Assembly: GCA_031308135.1 (NCBI GenBank) | Contig: JAHLJT010009419.1 | Span: forward strand, 180,622,856-180,686,855 | Direction of reading: 5' to 3' | DNA length: 64,000 nt | Source: Acheta domesticus | Lineage: Eukaryota; Arthropoda; Insecta; Orthoptera; Gryllidae | Shown here: piece after piece, positions 50,501 to 54,466 of the stretch | Position numbering within the stretch: position 1 is the first letter of the stretch | Layout: each line of letters opens with the position of its first letter | Position numbers and translations under genes: made by a program | Notes under the pieces: generated by a model | Databases searched by the model: none | Told to the model about the DNA's origin: nothing | Seen by the model: the letters and a program-made list of their open reading frames with translations, nothing else

Positions 50501-50835
50501 CCTGCATGTGAGAGCAGCGCGCTGAGCCCGGGAGGTGTGCCCGCAGGAGACCGGGTCGATCCGGCCGGGCGTGATCGGCGGGTCGAAGCCGCGCGTGGCC
50601 ACGCCGCAGGTGGAGGCGCGCATCGAGCAGTACCGGCGCGAGCAGCCGGGCATCTTCAGCTGGGAGATCCGCGACCGCCTCGTCAAGGAGGGCGTGTGCG
50701 ACAAGGCGAGCGCGCCCTCCGTCTCGTCCATCAGCCGCCTGCTGCGCGGCGCGCCCGGCGTGCCCGGCCGGCGCGACGCCTCCGCCGCCGACGCCGCCGA
50801 CCCGCGGCGCAACCACTCCATCGACGGCATCCTCG
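1255..50835 (+). CDS. gsb: Pax3/7 gene (gooseberry/pairberry type), 5' three coding exons joined
   Basis: Join of 1255-1309, 39906-40078 and 50547-50835 gives an uninterrupted 172-residue N-terminal part (plus a split codon) of a paired-box transcription factor. Splice phases agree at both junctions (1/1 and 0/0). The family normally continues with a paired-type homeodomain and a C-terminal transactivation region; these must lie beyond 64000 if the gene is intact. In insects such genes act in segment polarity, CNS patterning and neuromuscular development. Long introns with CpG-rich patches fit a developmentally regulated locus. Which of paired, gooseberry, gooseberry-neuro or pairberry this is rests mainly on the MAVSxLNMxPYF N-terminus. 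Confidence 0.88.
2329..2392. repeat. Perfect 30-bp inverted repeat with 4-base loop
   Basis: The 30 bases at 2329-2358 are followed by the loop ACCA and then by their exact reverse complement ending at 2392. The stem begins GTATCTCTTATTGGTCGTGT. No other copy was noticed in the window. It could be a young foldback remnant or a transcribed hairpin; the sequence alone does not decide. Confidence 0.8.
4116..5800. repeat. Inverted pair of ~165-bp arms 1.4 kb apart
   Basis: The left arm (about 4116-4280) and the right arm (about 5635-5800) are imperfect reverse complements. They share the word CTTCTAAACGGTTCAGATAT (position 4153 in the left arm; the reverse complement lies near 5738 in the right arm). 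The outer ends read GTGTCCCATCAACTA on the left and, on the other strand, TGTCCCACCAACTATGGG on the right. This could be one DNA transposon with long terminal inverted repeats and an AT-rich non-coding interior, or two oppositely oriented copies of one repeat. No clear target-site duplication was found. Confidence 0.55.
8052..8450 (+). repeat. Dispersed repeat, copy 1 (second copy at ~36432)
   Basis: This segment matches 36432-36862 over about 400 bp. Shared landmarks are TTGGAAATTGTCGATAAATC near the start, ACGCGGTTTATTGGACATCG in the middle, and ATTGGTTTTAATTTCACGAG at the end. The second copy has small insertions. No open frame and no terminal inverted repeats were seen; the class is unknown. 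Confidence 0.75.
8926..9519. mobile_element. Non-autonomous hAT element, copy 1 (594 bp)
   Basis: The left end reads CAGTGCCGGCGC and the right end, on the other strand, CAGGACCGCC; both fit hAT-type CAGNG-like termini. The flanks CCGGGGTT (8918-8925) and CCGGGGCT (9520-9527) are an 8-bp target-site duplication with one mismatch. The first 150 bp and the last 50 bp match the copy at 49934-50504 closely (TAGGCGACCGCCTAGGGC near the left end, GGGGCGCAAA near the right end). The interior is AT-rich with a TATATATG run. No transposase remains in this copy. Confidence 0.85.
9520..11430. repeat. GC-rich degenerate tandem repeat block with a 16-bp minisatellite
   Basis: The block is built from variants of GGGCGAGYGAGC-type words. 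Recognisable longer repeats include GAGCGGGCAGGAGTGCGAGC at 9897 and 10197. From about 10858 to 11050 it becomes a clean 16-bp minisatellite, GTGAGTGGGTGAACGA, repeated about 11 times. Long open frames on the minus strand (for example 9691-10638) are generated by the repeats and have no domain. The block begins at the right target duplication of the hAT copy. Confidence 0.8.
12843..13098. repeat. 32-bp tandem repeat, about 8 copies
   Basis: The unit contains ACTGACCAAGTTGTTTCGAT followed by TGAGAAACAGAA, 32 bp in all. It recurs from about 12843 to 13098; one copy near 13016 has lost a single A. There are no variable spacers, so it is an ordinary minisatellite. It abuts the CpG-rich patch at 13130. 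Confidence 0.85.
13130..13521. promoter_or_regulatory. CpG-rich patch with (CGG)n, candidate intronic regulatory region
   Basis: The patch contains a (CGG)n run at 13170-13207 and (CCG)n runs at 13400-13440. Between them lies complex sequence with a CACGTG E-box at about 13276 and GGAGATTAGAGCC, which fits a TAAT/TTA-type homeodomain half site. GC-rich complex DNA inside an otherwise AT-rich intron is compatible with an enhancer or an alternative CpG promoter. No transcript evidence is available here. Confidence 0.3.
13522..14360. repeat. ~178-bp tandem repeat, about 5 copies
   Basis: Each unit contains GGTGAGCAGGTTGGATTAAA (starts near 13678, 13855, 14031 and 14211, with a diverged first copy near 13522). 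It continues with TTTCTACAAGAAAGAGCGCA, an AATATTTATTTGAATTACCGG-like stretch, a CATCATCATC run and GGATGTTCGCGAGTGTAATG. Copies differ by small indels and substitutions. No coding potential is evident. Confidence 0.85.
16560..17030. promoter_or_regulatory. GC-rich complex patch in intron 1, candidate regulatory element
   Basis: The patch stands out from AT-rich surroundings and is not simple repeat. It includes ATTATGCAAACGAC (octamer-like ATGCAAA), GAATTAGCATTAAAAC (homeodomain-type core) and CpG-rich DNA from 16800 to 16930. These are typical features of an intronic enhancer, but motif presence alone is weak evidence. Confidence 0.25.
17430..17780 (+). repeat. Unclassified dispersed repeat family, copy a
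   Basis: This copy shares long similarity with the minus-strand copy at 58000-58400, a weaker copy at 43170-43480 and a fragment at 19590-19800. Shared words include TTTCAATTGGTTTTTCGGTA, AGTTTTATCCACTTTTTCGT and TTTTCGCGCAGCATTACATA. The order of the words is the same in all copies. No coding capacity or terminal repeats were recognised; it is probably a non-autonomous transposon. Confidence 0.7.
17796..18056. repeat. Dispersed repeat shared with the hAT element at 54616
   Basis: About 250 bp match 54640-54905, including ACAGTAAAAACTGTATATG, TTTGTTCCCGAGTTATAGAA and GGTAAATGAACTACAAGCAA. In the other location this sequence forms the left part of a hAT insertion, so this copy may be a remnant of the same element. 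A 101-codon open frame starting at 18017 overlaps the repeat and shows no domain. Confidence 0.7.
18965..19240. other. GC-rich patch without recognised gene
   Basis: The patch is a G-rich, CpG-containing island with CTGTGGCTGTGGCTGC and GGGCGCGGGCGACGG. Overlapping open frames in both directions lack domains. It could be regulatory; nothing in the sequence settles this. Confidence 0.3.
19251..19489. mobile_element. MITE-like element with ~60-bp inverted ends
   Basis: The left end starts CCTGTATACTGCGATTTTTC and the right end, read on the other strand, starts CCTATAGTGCGATTTTTCTA. Inverted similarity continues inward for several tens of bases (TGTCCCTCGGGGC against TGCCCCTTAAGCCCC). There is no coding capacity. 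The target duplication is not clear, so no superfamily is assigned. Confidence 0.5.
19490..19800 (+). repeat. Repeat remnants including a partial copy of the unclassified family
   Basis: The first 90 bp hold a palindromic GCGGGCTGCATGCGGCCCGC word of the kind found near hAT ends. From about 19590 the sequence matches the tail of the family at 17430, 43170 and 58000 (a TTTTCGGTCGAAAATTCACC-like region, then CGCAGCATTGCATTACTTTC). It is a 5'-truncated, diverged copy. Confidence 0.45.
20820..21245. repeat. Degenerate GAGTCGGG-type tandem repeat
   Basis: The region is a run of variants such as GGAGCGAGTCGGG, GAATCGGATTAG and GAATCGGGTTAG spaced about 15-30 bp apart. Nothing coding was recognised. 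Confidence 0.55.
22020..22612. repeat. GC-rich satellite-like block, left part
   Basis: The block contains GGCGTGGCGGGGCGTGGCGG runs, a 10-bp GGGGCAGGAG repeat at 22545-22600, and the word GGGACTGCGCTTGAAGCGCT at 22373. That word recurs as GGGACTGCGCTTGGAGCGCT at 23265, and the sequence GAGGCGAGGCGAGAGTGACC also recurs beyond the Jockey insertion. The pattern points to a higher-order repeat of about 0.9 kb. Confidence 0.7.
22613..23220. repeat. 12-bp minisatellite, about 50 copies
   Basis: The unit GGAGCGGGGCGT is repeated almost without change for about 600 bp. One extra T near 22702 shifts the frame, and the last few units carry substitutions (GGTGCGGGGCGT, GGAGCCGGGCGT). Because 12 is a multiple of 3, several frames stay open in both directions and give repetitive four-residue patterns. 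These are not treated as genes. Confidence 0.95.
23297..24037 (+). mobile_element. 5'-truncated Jockey-clade LINE with target-site duplication
   Basis: The translation starts [17 protein letters not shown] and continues with [26 protein letters not shown] and LNKLQ, the C-terminal reverse-transcriptase region of Jockey-type elements. Frameshifts and stops appear from about 23545 on. A 3' UTR and the tail TAATAATAAAAAAA follow. The insertion is bounded by GAGTGCGTCGG at 23286-23296 and again at 24038-24048, an 11-bp duplication of satellite sequence. The element therefore jumped into the GC-rich satellite block. Confidence 0.92.
24050..25060. repeat. GC-rich satellite-like block, right part
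   Basis: The block continues the composition of the left part after the Jockey insertion. Recurrent words are GAGGCGAGGCGAGAGTGACC, GGGTGGGGCGGGGTGGGGCG (24545-24720) and a diverged GTAACTGGTACGCG motif near 24393, 24766 and 24901. No gene was recognised; the long open frames on both strands reflect composition. Confidence 0.75.
25395..25540. repeat. AT-rich palindromic cluster
   Basis: Repeated ATATGAATATATG and CATATATTCATATGATATAT words form overlapping inverted repeats. It is simple-sequence-like and has no other content. Confidence 0.6.
27011..27220 (+). mobile_element. tRNA-derived SINE with 10-bp duplication
   Basis: The head resembles a tRNA pol III promoter; the B box is in GCGAGTTCGAATCCCGCC at about 27081. 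The tail reads CCTAAAAAAA. The flanks TATTAACCAA at 27001-27010 and 27221-27230 form a 10-bp target duplication. The body after the B box (GTGTTCGT...) resembles the minus-strand SINE at 61264-61475, so they are one family. Confidence 0.88.
27470..28261. promoter_or_regulatory. CpG island with CCG/CCCCG-rich tracts
   Basis: The interval is extremely CpG-rich, with long stretches built of CCGCCGCCC and CCCGCCGCC. Proline/alanine/arginine-rich open frames on both strands come from the tract. The right edge (28060-28260) is less repetitive (GGTCAAAGGCCCG, CAGGTGTCGG) and could hold regulatory sites or an alternative first exon. No start codon with a plausible protein was found. Confidence 0.35.
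28986..29490. promoter_or_regulatory. CpG-rich complex patch, candidate enhancer
   Basis: This is non-repetitive GC-rich sequence with several plausible transcription-factor words: CCATCGATTAATTTCGG (homeodomain TTAATT with a paired-type flank), GAACAAAGGAC (SOX-like ACAAAG), CGCCTAATGAAGG and ATCGATGTCTCGTTATCGA. A cluster of homeodomain and SOX-type words in a developmental gene's first intron is suggestive. It is motif reading only, with no conservation data. Confidence 0.3.
29491..30015. repeat. ~165-bp tandem repeat, 3-4 copies
   Basis: Units start at GGCGAAAGACGTTAGG (about 29494, 29668 and 29827, with a diverged CGGCGAATGACGTTAGAGG near 29993). They contain GGGTGATGATG and GCGCGGATGAGTGGGTGG. 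The array follows directly on the CpG-rich patch. Open frames on the minus strand are repeat artefacts. Confidence 0.8.
31099..31867. mobile_element. Harbinger-like non-autonomous element (769 bp)
   Basis: The left end begins AGGCCGCTCCACAATAGCCC and the right end, on the other strand, AGGCTGCTCTACAATAGCCC. The inverted similarity extends through GGGAACGGCAACGCGAA. The target duplication is TTA at 31096-31098 and 31868-31870. The ends carry repeated GGGAACGG/AACGCGAA words and the middle is AT-rich. No transposase was found. The end sequence resembles that of the MITE at 654-906, which supports the same superfamily. Confidence 0.8.
31871..32075. promoter_or_regulatory. Complex GC-balanced patch, candidate enhancer
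   Basis: The patch contains GGTGATTGATGG (PBC/Exd-type TGATTGAT), CCAAATGATTTGACC, CTTAATGAGTTACC (homeodomain core) and GACACCTGTTTG (E-box CACCTG), in non-repetitive sequence between a transposon and pyrimidine-rich DNA. Suggestive of a regulatory module; not demonstrable from sequence alone. Confidence 0.25.
33080..33480. repeat. (CCG/CCA)n trinucleotide tract
   Basis: About 370 bp of GCCGCCACC-type trinucleotides, interrupted by occasional CAG and GTC triplets. All six frames are open for long distances and give poly-Ala, poly-Pro or poly-Gly runs; none is accepted as a gene. GC-rich complex sequence continues to about 33730. Confidence 0.9.
34190..34740. other. Mixed patch with (CCG)n, candidate regulatory sequence
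   Basis: Non-repetitive sequence with ATATCATCC, GATTATCAATATAGATTGGC and GGCCCCATAAATCG precedes a short CCG/CCA tract at 34467-34510. An open frame on each strand crosses it, without domains. It may be regulatory; confidence is low. Confidence 0.25.
35731..35890 (+). repeat. Direct repeat, copy 1 (second copy at 37764)
   Basis: About 150 bp match 37764-37935. Shared words include ATATATTATTTGTTAATTGA-like sequence, CTATTAACAATATTTTT and CAGTCTTTAAATACAGATTATTT, which is followed in both by TATTAGAAA and CCGTTT. The copies are 2.0 kb apart in the same orientation and bracket a SINE and the second copy of the 8052 repeat. Confidence 0.7.
35974..36290 (+). mobile_element. tRNA-derived SINE, second family
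   Basis: The head AAAGTGGCTCAGGGCGTACC fits an A box and CGAGTTCAGTTCCCATGCC a B box. A body with GGTTTTCGTGGTCATC and a short A-rich tail (ATACAAAAACAAA) follow. The flanks TACTGTAGAAA (35963-35973) and TACTATAGAAA (36291-36301) form an 11-bp target duplication with one mismatch. Confidence 0.82.
36432..36862 (+). repeat. Dispersed repeat, copy 2
   Basis: Same family as 8052-8450 in the same orientation, with an extra ~35 bp around 36610-36645. It ends in a shared ATTTCACGAGTGGA word. Class unknown. Confidence 0.75.
36900..37560. other. GC-rich patch with clustered GTGGCAC/GTGCCAC words
   Basis: GTGGCAC or its complement occurs many times between 36925 and 37165, giving local inverted repeats. 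The right half has a GAGGGCGGGGGCGAAGGCGG tract. Open frames on both strands show no domain. It may be a diverged transposon or a regulatory patch; neither can be shown. Confidence 0.3.
37764..37935 (+). repeat. Direct repeat, copy 2
   Basis: Matches 35731-35890 in the same orientation, with small insertions. See that entry for shared words. Confidence 0.7.
38218..38445. repeat. 17-bp minisatellite
   Basis: The unit AGGCAAGACCGATGTTG recurs about 12 times, with a variant in which ACTGATG replaces CGATGTTG. Short open frames across it on the minus strand are repeat products. Confidence 0.85.
39210..39905 (+). repeat. Tandem array carrying duplicated exon 2 splice acceptors
   Basis: Three related units lie head to tail just before Pax exon 2. 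Units B and C are offset by exactly 169 bp. Each holds an inverted repeat (CCTGGCTTGCGCCGGTTGCA against TACAACCGGTGCAAGCCAGG). Each ends GTGTGCGCAG followed by GGCAAGGCC, so the acceptor and first exon bases are duplicated: a decoy at 39737 and the true exon start at 39906. Unit A is more diverged and ends GTGTGTTCAG with GGCAAGTCC at 39480. The inverted repeats make a foldback MITE origin plausible. Confidence 0.85.
39906..40078 (+). CDS. gsb: Pax3/7 coding exon 2: N-terminal half of the paired domain
   Basis: The exon completes the split Gly codon and encodes residues 20-76. The run starts [20 protein letters not shown] and continues with [20 protein letters not shown] and [16 protein letters not shown]. 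This is the PAI subdomain of a Pax3/7-class paired box; the [10 protein letters not shown] and VRPCVISRQ spellings separate Pax3/7 from Pax2/5/8, Pox neuro and Pax1/9, which carry other residues there. The acceptor is GTGTGCGCAG and the donor CAG followed by GTGAGA. The exon is 173 bp and ends in phase 0. It binds DNA as part of a bipartite paired domain. The acceptor lies at the end of a tandem array with two upstream decoys. Confidence 0.95.
40410..40720 (+). mobile_element. tRNA-like SINE, third family, copy 1
   Basis: A B-box-like GGGTTCGAGTCCCGACGG lies at about 40478. It is followed by TTTTCGACACTTAGATAAAA, an AGCTAGGTCGAATTC stretch and CACCGGGCGAATGTCGGAGC. The same order (ACACGTAACTAGATAGCCAGGTCG, ACCAGACGAATGCCGGAGC) occurs at 49670-49920. 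The boundaries are approximate and no target duplication was found. Confidence 0.5.
42880..43480 (+). repeat. Unclassified dispersed repeat family, copy b
   Basis: The right part (43170-43480) parallels 17430-17780: ATCGGCTGAATGGTTTAGG, GTCAATCAATTTTTCGGTGTC, AAGGCCCGGCAATAAGAG and CTCAGCATTACGTTACTTT. A partial duplicate of its end, GCGCAGCATTACATAATTCT, is at about 43009. More diverged than the copy at 58000. Confidence 0.5.
43513..43572. repeat. (TAA)n microsatellite
   Basis: An [13 protein letters not shown] array lies immediately upstream of the truncated R4/Dong copy. Its place at the junction fits insertion of that copy into TAA repeats. Confidence 0.85.
43573..44512 (+). mobile_element. 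5'-truncated R4/Dong-clade retrotransposon
   Basis: This copy matches the 3' end of the full element at about 47792-48730, roughly nine bases in ten. It retains the zinc-knuckle region [19 protein letters not shown] and part of the restriction-like endonuclease. An in-frame stop interrupts it at 44047-44049 (TGA after GGAT) and an indel near 44163 shifts the frame, so it is non-functional. It is flanked by TAA arrays on both sides. Confidence 0.88.
44513..44562. repeat. (TAA)n array between two R4/Dong copies
   Basis: About 16 TAA/AAT units follow the 3' UTR of the truncated copy and run straight into the 5' UTR of the full-length copy. Confidence 0.9.
44563..48730 (+). mobile_element. Near full-length R4/Dong-clade non-LTR retrotransposon
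   Basis: The element has a 460-bp GC-rich 5' UTR, a long ORF region (45025-48626) and a 3' UTR ending at TAA repeats (48731-48749). The ORF has the architecture of restriction-like-endonuclease LINEs: an N-terminal DNA-binding region, a central reverse transcriptase and a C-terminal CCHC knuckle with a PD-type endonuclease. It is seated in TAA repeats on both sides, the context I recall for Dong-type elements. It lies in Pax intron 2, on the sense strand. The clade call is by domain order and motif spelling, without a tree. Confidence 0.88.
45025..48626 (+). pseudogene. R4/Dong polyprotein ORF with one frameshift
   Basis: The first part (45025-46611, 528 codons) holds a Myb-like block ([19 protein letters not shown], then [11 protein letters not shown]) and the start of the reverse transcriptase ([27 protein letters not shown]). 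It ends at a TAA. The continuation lies in another frame and runs to the TAG at 48624-48626, with [27 protein letters not shown], the catalytic FYMDDLK at about 47096, the knuckle [19 protein letters not shown] and the endonuclease KPDIVIRD...LLIDVAVP. The break near 46605 fits loss of a single base. All catalytic motifs are otherwise intact, so the copy is young. It acts by target-primed reverse transcription in this family. Confidence 0.88.
48731..48749. repeat. (TAA)n at the 3' junction of the R4/Dong element
   Basis: About six TAA units follow the 3' UTR directly. Together with the upstream array they bracket the element. Confidence 0.8.
49336..49470 (+). mobile_element. Possible tRNA-like SINE fragment
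   Basis: AGAGGTGGCTCAGTACATC resembles a pol III A box, and GATCGGTAGGTCCCAGGATTG lies where a degenerate B box would be. There is no tail or target duplication. Weak call. Confidence 0.25.
49670..49925 (+). mobile_element. tRNA-like SINE, third family, copy 2
   Basis: Shares word order with 40410-40720 (tRNA-like head ending CGGTTGCGGGTTTCC, then TAGATAGCCAGGTCGA and CCAGACGAATGCCGGAGCA). It ends in an ACACACAC run that abuts the hAT target duplication at 49926. Confidence 0.5.
49934..50504. mobile_element. Non-autonomous hAT element, copy 2 (571 bp), next to Pax exon 3
   Basis: The left end CACTGCCAGCGC and the right end (other strand) CAGGACGGGCGC are imperfect inverted repeats. A perfect 8-bp duplication, CATGTGAG, lies at 49926-49933 and 50505-50512. 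The ends match the copy at 8926-9519. The element retains a short frame (50088-50213, next entry) from the transposase C-terminus. Its right target duplication ends 34 bp before the first base of Pax exon 3, so only 34 bp of original intron remain upstream of the exon. Confidence 0.95.
50088..50213 (+). pseudogene. C-terminal remnant of a ZMYM1-like hAT transposase
   Basis: A 41-codon frame begins [20 protein letters not shown] and ends [13 protein letters not shown] followed by TAA. This resembles the extreme C-terminus of hAT/ZMYM1-like transposases, where a L-x-x-L-(A/S)-I-(L/S)-x-E-H/Y block is followed by an acidic helix and a basic ...F-A-x-x-K-x-R-K tail. All upstream domains are missing through internal deletion. 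The frame is open a few codons further upstream (KLET). Confidence 0.6.
50547..50835 (+). CDS. gsb: Pax3/7 coding exon 3: C-terminal half of the paired domain and octapeptide
   Basis: This exon encodes residues 77-172 plus the first base of a Gly codon. It reads [20 protein letters not shown], then [40 protein letters not shown] and SISRLLRG, the RED subdomain of a Pax3/7 paired box. An Ala/Asp-rich linker follows, and then NHSIDGILG, the octapeptide expected between paired domain and homeodomain. The acceptor is GTGCCCGCAG, with a poor pyrimidine tract, and the donor is CTCG followed by GTGAGC (phase 1). Codon third positions are strongly G/C. The paired domain is complete over exons 2-3 (about residues 19-144) with no disabling change. 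The homeodomain exon is not in the window. Confidence 0.95.
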
Positions 50836-51047
50836 GTGAGCCTACAGCTTTGTTCATTTGTTTTTAAACGTGATTCAAGTGCGACTTTAGTCACACTTTT
50901 TTCCTGTTAAATGGTGTGTTTATTCCTCCCGGGAAAGTGAGATTAAAGTGCGGCTTTAATCACACTTTTTCCCTGTAAAATGTGTGTTTACTCAGTGGAA
51001 CAAAAATATTGCAACCAATGGATTGAGGCCACCTCGGTCCATCGCTT

Positions 51048-51434
51048 GTGTCCGCTTTTATTATTTTATGTGACGAAATAGATGGTACACTTGAATTACA
51101 TGCCTATGTATGGAATACACTTTACATGCGTTTAACAATGTTGATTTATAAAAAATGTGATAAACTTATAGGAGATATTTATGATAAAACGTTCAAACGC
51201 CCTTATGGATTACAAAAATGTCATAAATTGAGCATTGATGATATAATGTTCAATTGCACCTCAGATACTTTAAGGAGAAGATATTTGGAGAAGTTGAAAT
51301 ACAAGTCCAAATTAGAATGCCCAAACAATTTTATTTATTCTAAGAGTTTTTCTGTACCCCTGTGTTACACTACTGATAATTTCCTTCTAATCGTAGATTC
51401 ACGTAATAAAGGTCCCGCAGCGAGTAGTATCTAG
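51048..51434 (+). other. Unrecognised open frame of 128 codons in an intron
   Basis: The frame opens at an ATG and is longer than expected by chance in AT-rich DNA. The product is basic and Leu/Lys-rich (IYKKCDKLIGDIYDKTFKRP) and matches no family I know. It could be a retroelement fragment, an unrelated exon or chance. There is no evidence of splicing signals around it. Confidence 0.15.
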
Positions 51435-52527
51435 AGTCGTCTCGGATTAAACTTCATTATTCTTCTCCAGTGTTCTCTTTTAATTTAGCTGAAAATTAAG
51501 AAATCTCTAAATAAGATTGGGAATGTTGAGACGTTTCGTCTAGACAAGCACAGTTTGCGCTAATTTCGAATAGCAAATGAGCATTTTTATCGCTTCTTAC
51601 ATAATTAGCAAAAGAAAATAATGCAAGACGTTAGAGATACTGCCGTTTAAGGGATCTTTTACACATTAGAAGCGCCAATTTCGGGTAGTTATCTTGCCTA
51701 ATTAGTAGCGCACTTAACACATTTATAACACCAGATTCATCAAATCACCACAGTTAAACAACATTAGGCCTGGCCGGATAATTGATGGGTAACCATTCAA
51801 AAATTATTTGCGTTGCAAAACGTAGGTGAGGCTTGAGACTTGAAAGGGGATATAGTTCATTATCGAGAAGGATCATTTAGAGACGTGTACATCTCGAGTT
51901 ATCAGTTCTACAGGTGGAGAATGTAAATCCTCATTGCTATTAATAAAGTATTCCACATCCAGCATACACATAAAACCAAGAAGAAAAATGTAATGGAAAT
52001 GGAGTAAAGTTCCTCCGCAAGTATCTTTGACATTAGTCACCATTATGACATATATATTTGTATGTCAATAATAGTCAATATTTTGAATTTTCAATATTTT
52101 GAATTTTACTGAACTGAATTAAAAAACAAAAGCAAAATTGATAAGTAGACACAACACGAATCAGGGAAACAGCGCAAACCTATAATAACTATGTAGTAAA
52201 ATTTTATGTATGAAGATAAAGATGGCTAGTTGGCATAAGCGAGTGAGACCAAACAGGTGCCATGAAAGTTTATTTCATTTATTACGTTTTTCAGGCACAT
52301 TCGCGTGTTTCACCCATGTATCCCCATTGCCCTAAAATCGGGCAGTCAATTTCTTCTTTTTTTACCTCAAATTCTTATACTGCAAATTTTATTTCTTCAA
52401 TGAATACAGACATTCTAAGCAAAATAAGACCTTTTCTACAAGACATAAAGCTAGAAGACAAAACAGATCACGTGACCAAATTCGTAGGTTTAACGACATA
52501 TTTAGCGTGAAAATTATTATATTAATA

Positions 52528-52800
52528 TTAATAATAATAATAATAATAATAGTGACTTTATTTATGTGGCGAGACTCAGGACATGTAATACATAAATATA
52601 TAGATCAAAATTGAACGGTACATTTAGTAAATTAAATAAAATACAACGTAGATATGTCTTGTCCCTGCGCTCAGAAAGTGAAAGAAAAAAAGTCCCAGCA
52701 TTTACCTTAAGCGGCCGGGGAAAACCAAGAAAAACAATGGAAGTGTGCATGCTCTTCAACATTGAGCAACAAAATAAAATATTTAAATTAGAAAGCATTT
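52528..52800 (-). mobile_element. Possible minus-strand retroelement end with (TTA)n tail
   Basis: On the minus strand a non-coding segment ends AATAAAGTCACT followed by an ATTATTATT array. This resembles the 3' end of a TAA/TTA-tailed non-LTR element. No diagnostic protein is present; a tentative call. Confidence 0.25.
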
Positions 52801-53199
52801 ACTGATACAGAAGAACACTAAAGAGGTCAAATGTTAGCAAAAAAATTCAATACATTAAAGAACTCACGAAAAAAAAAACAATATGAGAATGCACACAACC
52901 ACCCGGCCAGGACGACGGCTTAGGGGCGATTATAATTTACAACATATACCAAGGGAAAAGATGCCTTCAGTCCGAGTTATGACAAACGTAAGCTGGAATG
53001 AATTAGAAATTACAAGTAGATAATACAAAAAAACAAAAGCAAAAAAGCAACTTTCTAATCCTATACTTAATTTATACTGTTGTTTTTTAAGGATTAACCT
53101 AAGAAGTACAACAAAAGAGAAAAAAGTTAAAAATGCGATATATTACATTTAACGCACAATTTTGAATAATAATAATAATAATATAAATAATAATATATC

Positions 53200-53670
53200 G
53201 CAATTTTGTCATCGCAATCACGAGAATTCGTTTATCTAGCATCCCTCGCACCGAAAGAAAATCCGGGCTTGAGCAGCGCGCACGGTCAGCGAGTGCGGTG
53301 CAGCGCGGAGGAGCGGAGCGGGGAGGCTCGGCCGGGCGCATTGCGCTGGGCTGCGCTGCAGGATGTTCTCAGAGATACGCAAAGTGCGCGCGGGACCTGT
53401 TTCTTTATCGGCGCCCCGCCGCGTGCACTACGCCAGTTCCCCCCTCCCCCTCCCCCGCCCCCTTGCCTCATCGCCCACCGTGCCTCGGCGCTCGCGCAAG
53501 TGGAAATGATAGACGCCGGCTGGAGATGCGCGATAATCGCACCCCGAGATAAGGTTTCGCGCCGCGTTTGCAGTGCGCGTGTGGGGACGTTGTACAGTTC
53601 TGTTCCGCTGTTGTTAAAATATTCTCTACGACGCCTGCGGATCTCCTGGATCTCGCTTGAAGAAATGCGC
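53200..53670. promoter_or_regulatory. CpG-rich complex patch between the two genes
   Basis: A non-repetitive GC-rich island (GCGCACGGTCAGCGAGTGCG, CGCGATAATCGCACC, GAGATAAGG GATA-type word) lies in AT-rich surroundings about 2.4 kb after Pax exon 3. It could be a regulatory element of either gene. The open frames in it have no domains. Confidence 0.3.
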
Positions 53671-54466
53671 TAAATTACAAACAAAATTACGTAACACTTG
53701 ATGAAGTTGATTTCGAAGGACATATTTTTACGTATTTCGTAGTTTTTAGCTGTTTAAAGGCCTTCGTAACGAGACTAAGATTCGAATTTCATCACAAATA
53801 TGAACATACGAAACATATCTAAAGTTACTTGTGAGTTGAATACAATGTGTAATCTTTCAGCGTACCATTGAGAAATGTAAGTGTTGGGGATCAATTGGGC
53901 CTAATTTGTTCCATAAATTCATGATTTTTCACACGCATGATATTACACTATAAACTGAAGTTCCAGTGCCTAAAAATGTTTGCCTAAAAATTATTTAGAA
54001 AACTTTTATAAACTTCGAATTTGTTCAAGGAAAATGATTAATATAAATACTCGCAGTTTCTTATTTTTATAAACAAAGAAACATGTAAATGTTCTCCCTT
54101 TTCATTAACATTTTCTTCGTATCCATCGGTAGGAAATAATTATTAACGGAGATCCTTTTAAAATAATAAAAAATGACCATCGGTTTCAAATCATGTTCAA
54201 TGAAATAAAATTTCATATCAAGTTCGAATCAAGTGATATTTTTTTTCCTGGAAAATGTTCATTCAAAAACTTCCCGATATAATACAGTATCCTTCGTCAG
54301 CTTCTCTTCAAATCCGAAAGGATTAACTGCTGGAATAAAATAAGAGTATTATCGCTACTCCATTAAACGCAAAGGTTTTCAAACGCATTCGAATATATTT
54401 GTATAAAACTTAGTATAAGATAACAAAGGAAAAACGAGACGCGCGCGCGCTGGGGGAGAGGCCGCG

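Larger units (their letters stand above)
40079..50546 (+). other. Pax3/7 intron 2 (10,468 bp)
   Basis: The intron runs from GTGAGA to GTGCCCGCAG and separates the two halves of the paired domain at ...NRYQ/ETGSI..., a split position shared by many Pax3/7 genes. It is filled with SINE-like sequence, repeats, two R4/Dong copies and a hAT element. The stretches 40800-42880, 48760-49330 and 49480-49650 hold only AT-rich DNA with no recognisable gene. Confidence 0.9.
50836..54466 (+). other. Pax3/7 intron 3 start / interval to the dehydrogenase gene
   Basis: The donor GTGAGC begins the intron. At 50868-50995 two ~65-bp units (AAGTGCGACTTTAGTCACAC and AAGTGCGGCTTTAATCACAC) form a short tandem duplication. 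A 128-codon open frame at 51048-51434 has no recognisable domain. A TAA array lies near 52528-52551, followed by what looks like the end of a minus-strand retroelement. GC-rich sequence is at 53200-53670. No homeodomain-like translation was found. Confidence 0.6.
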
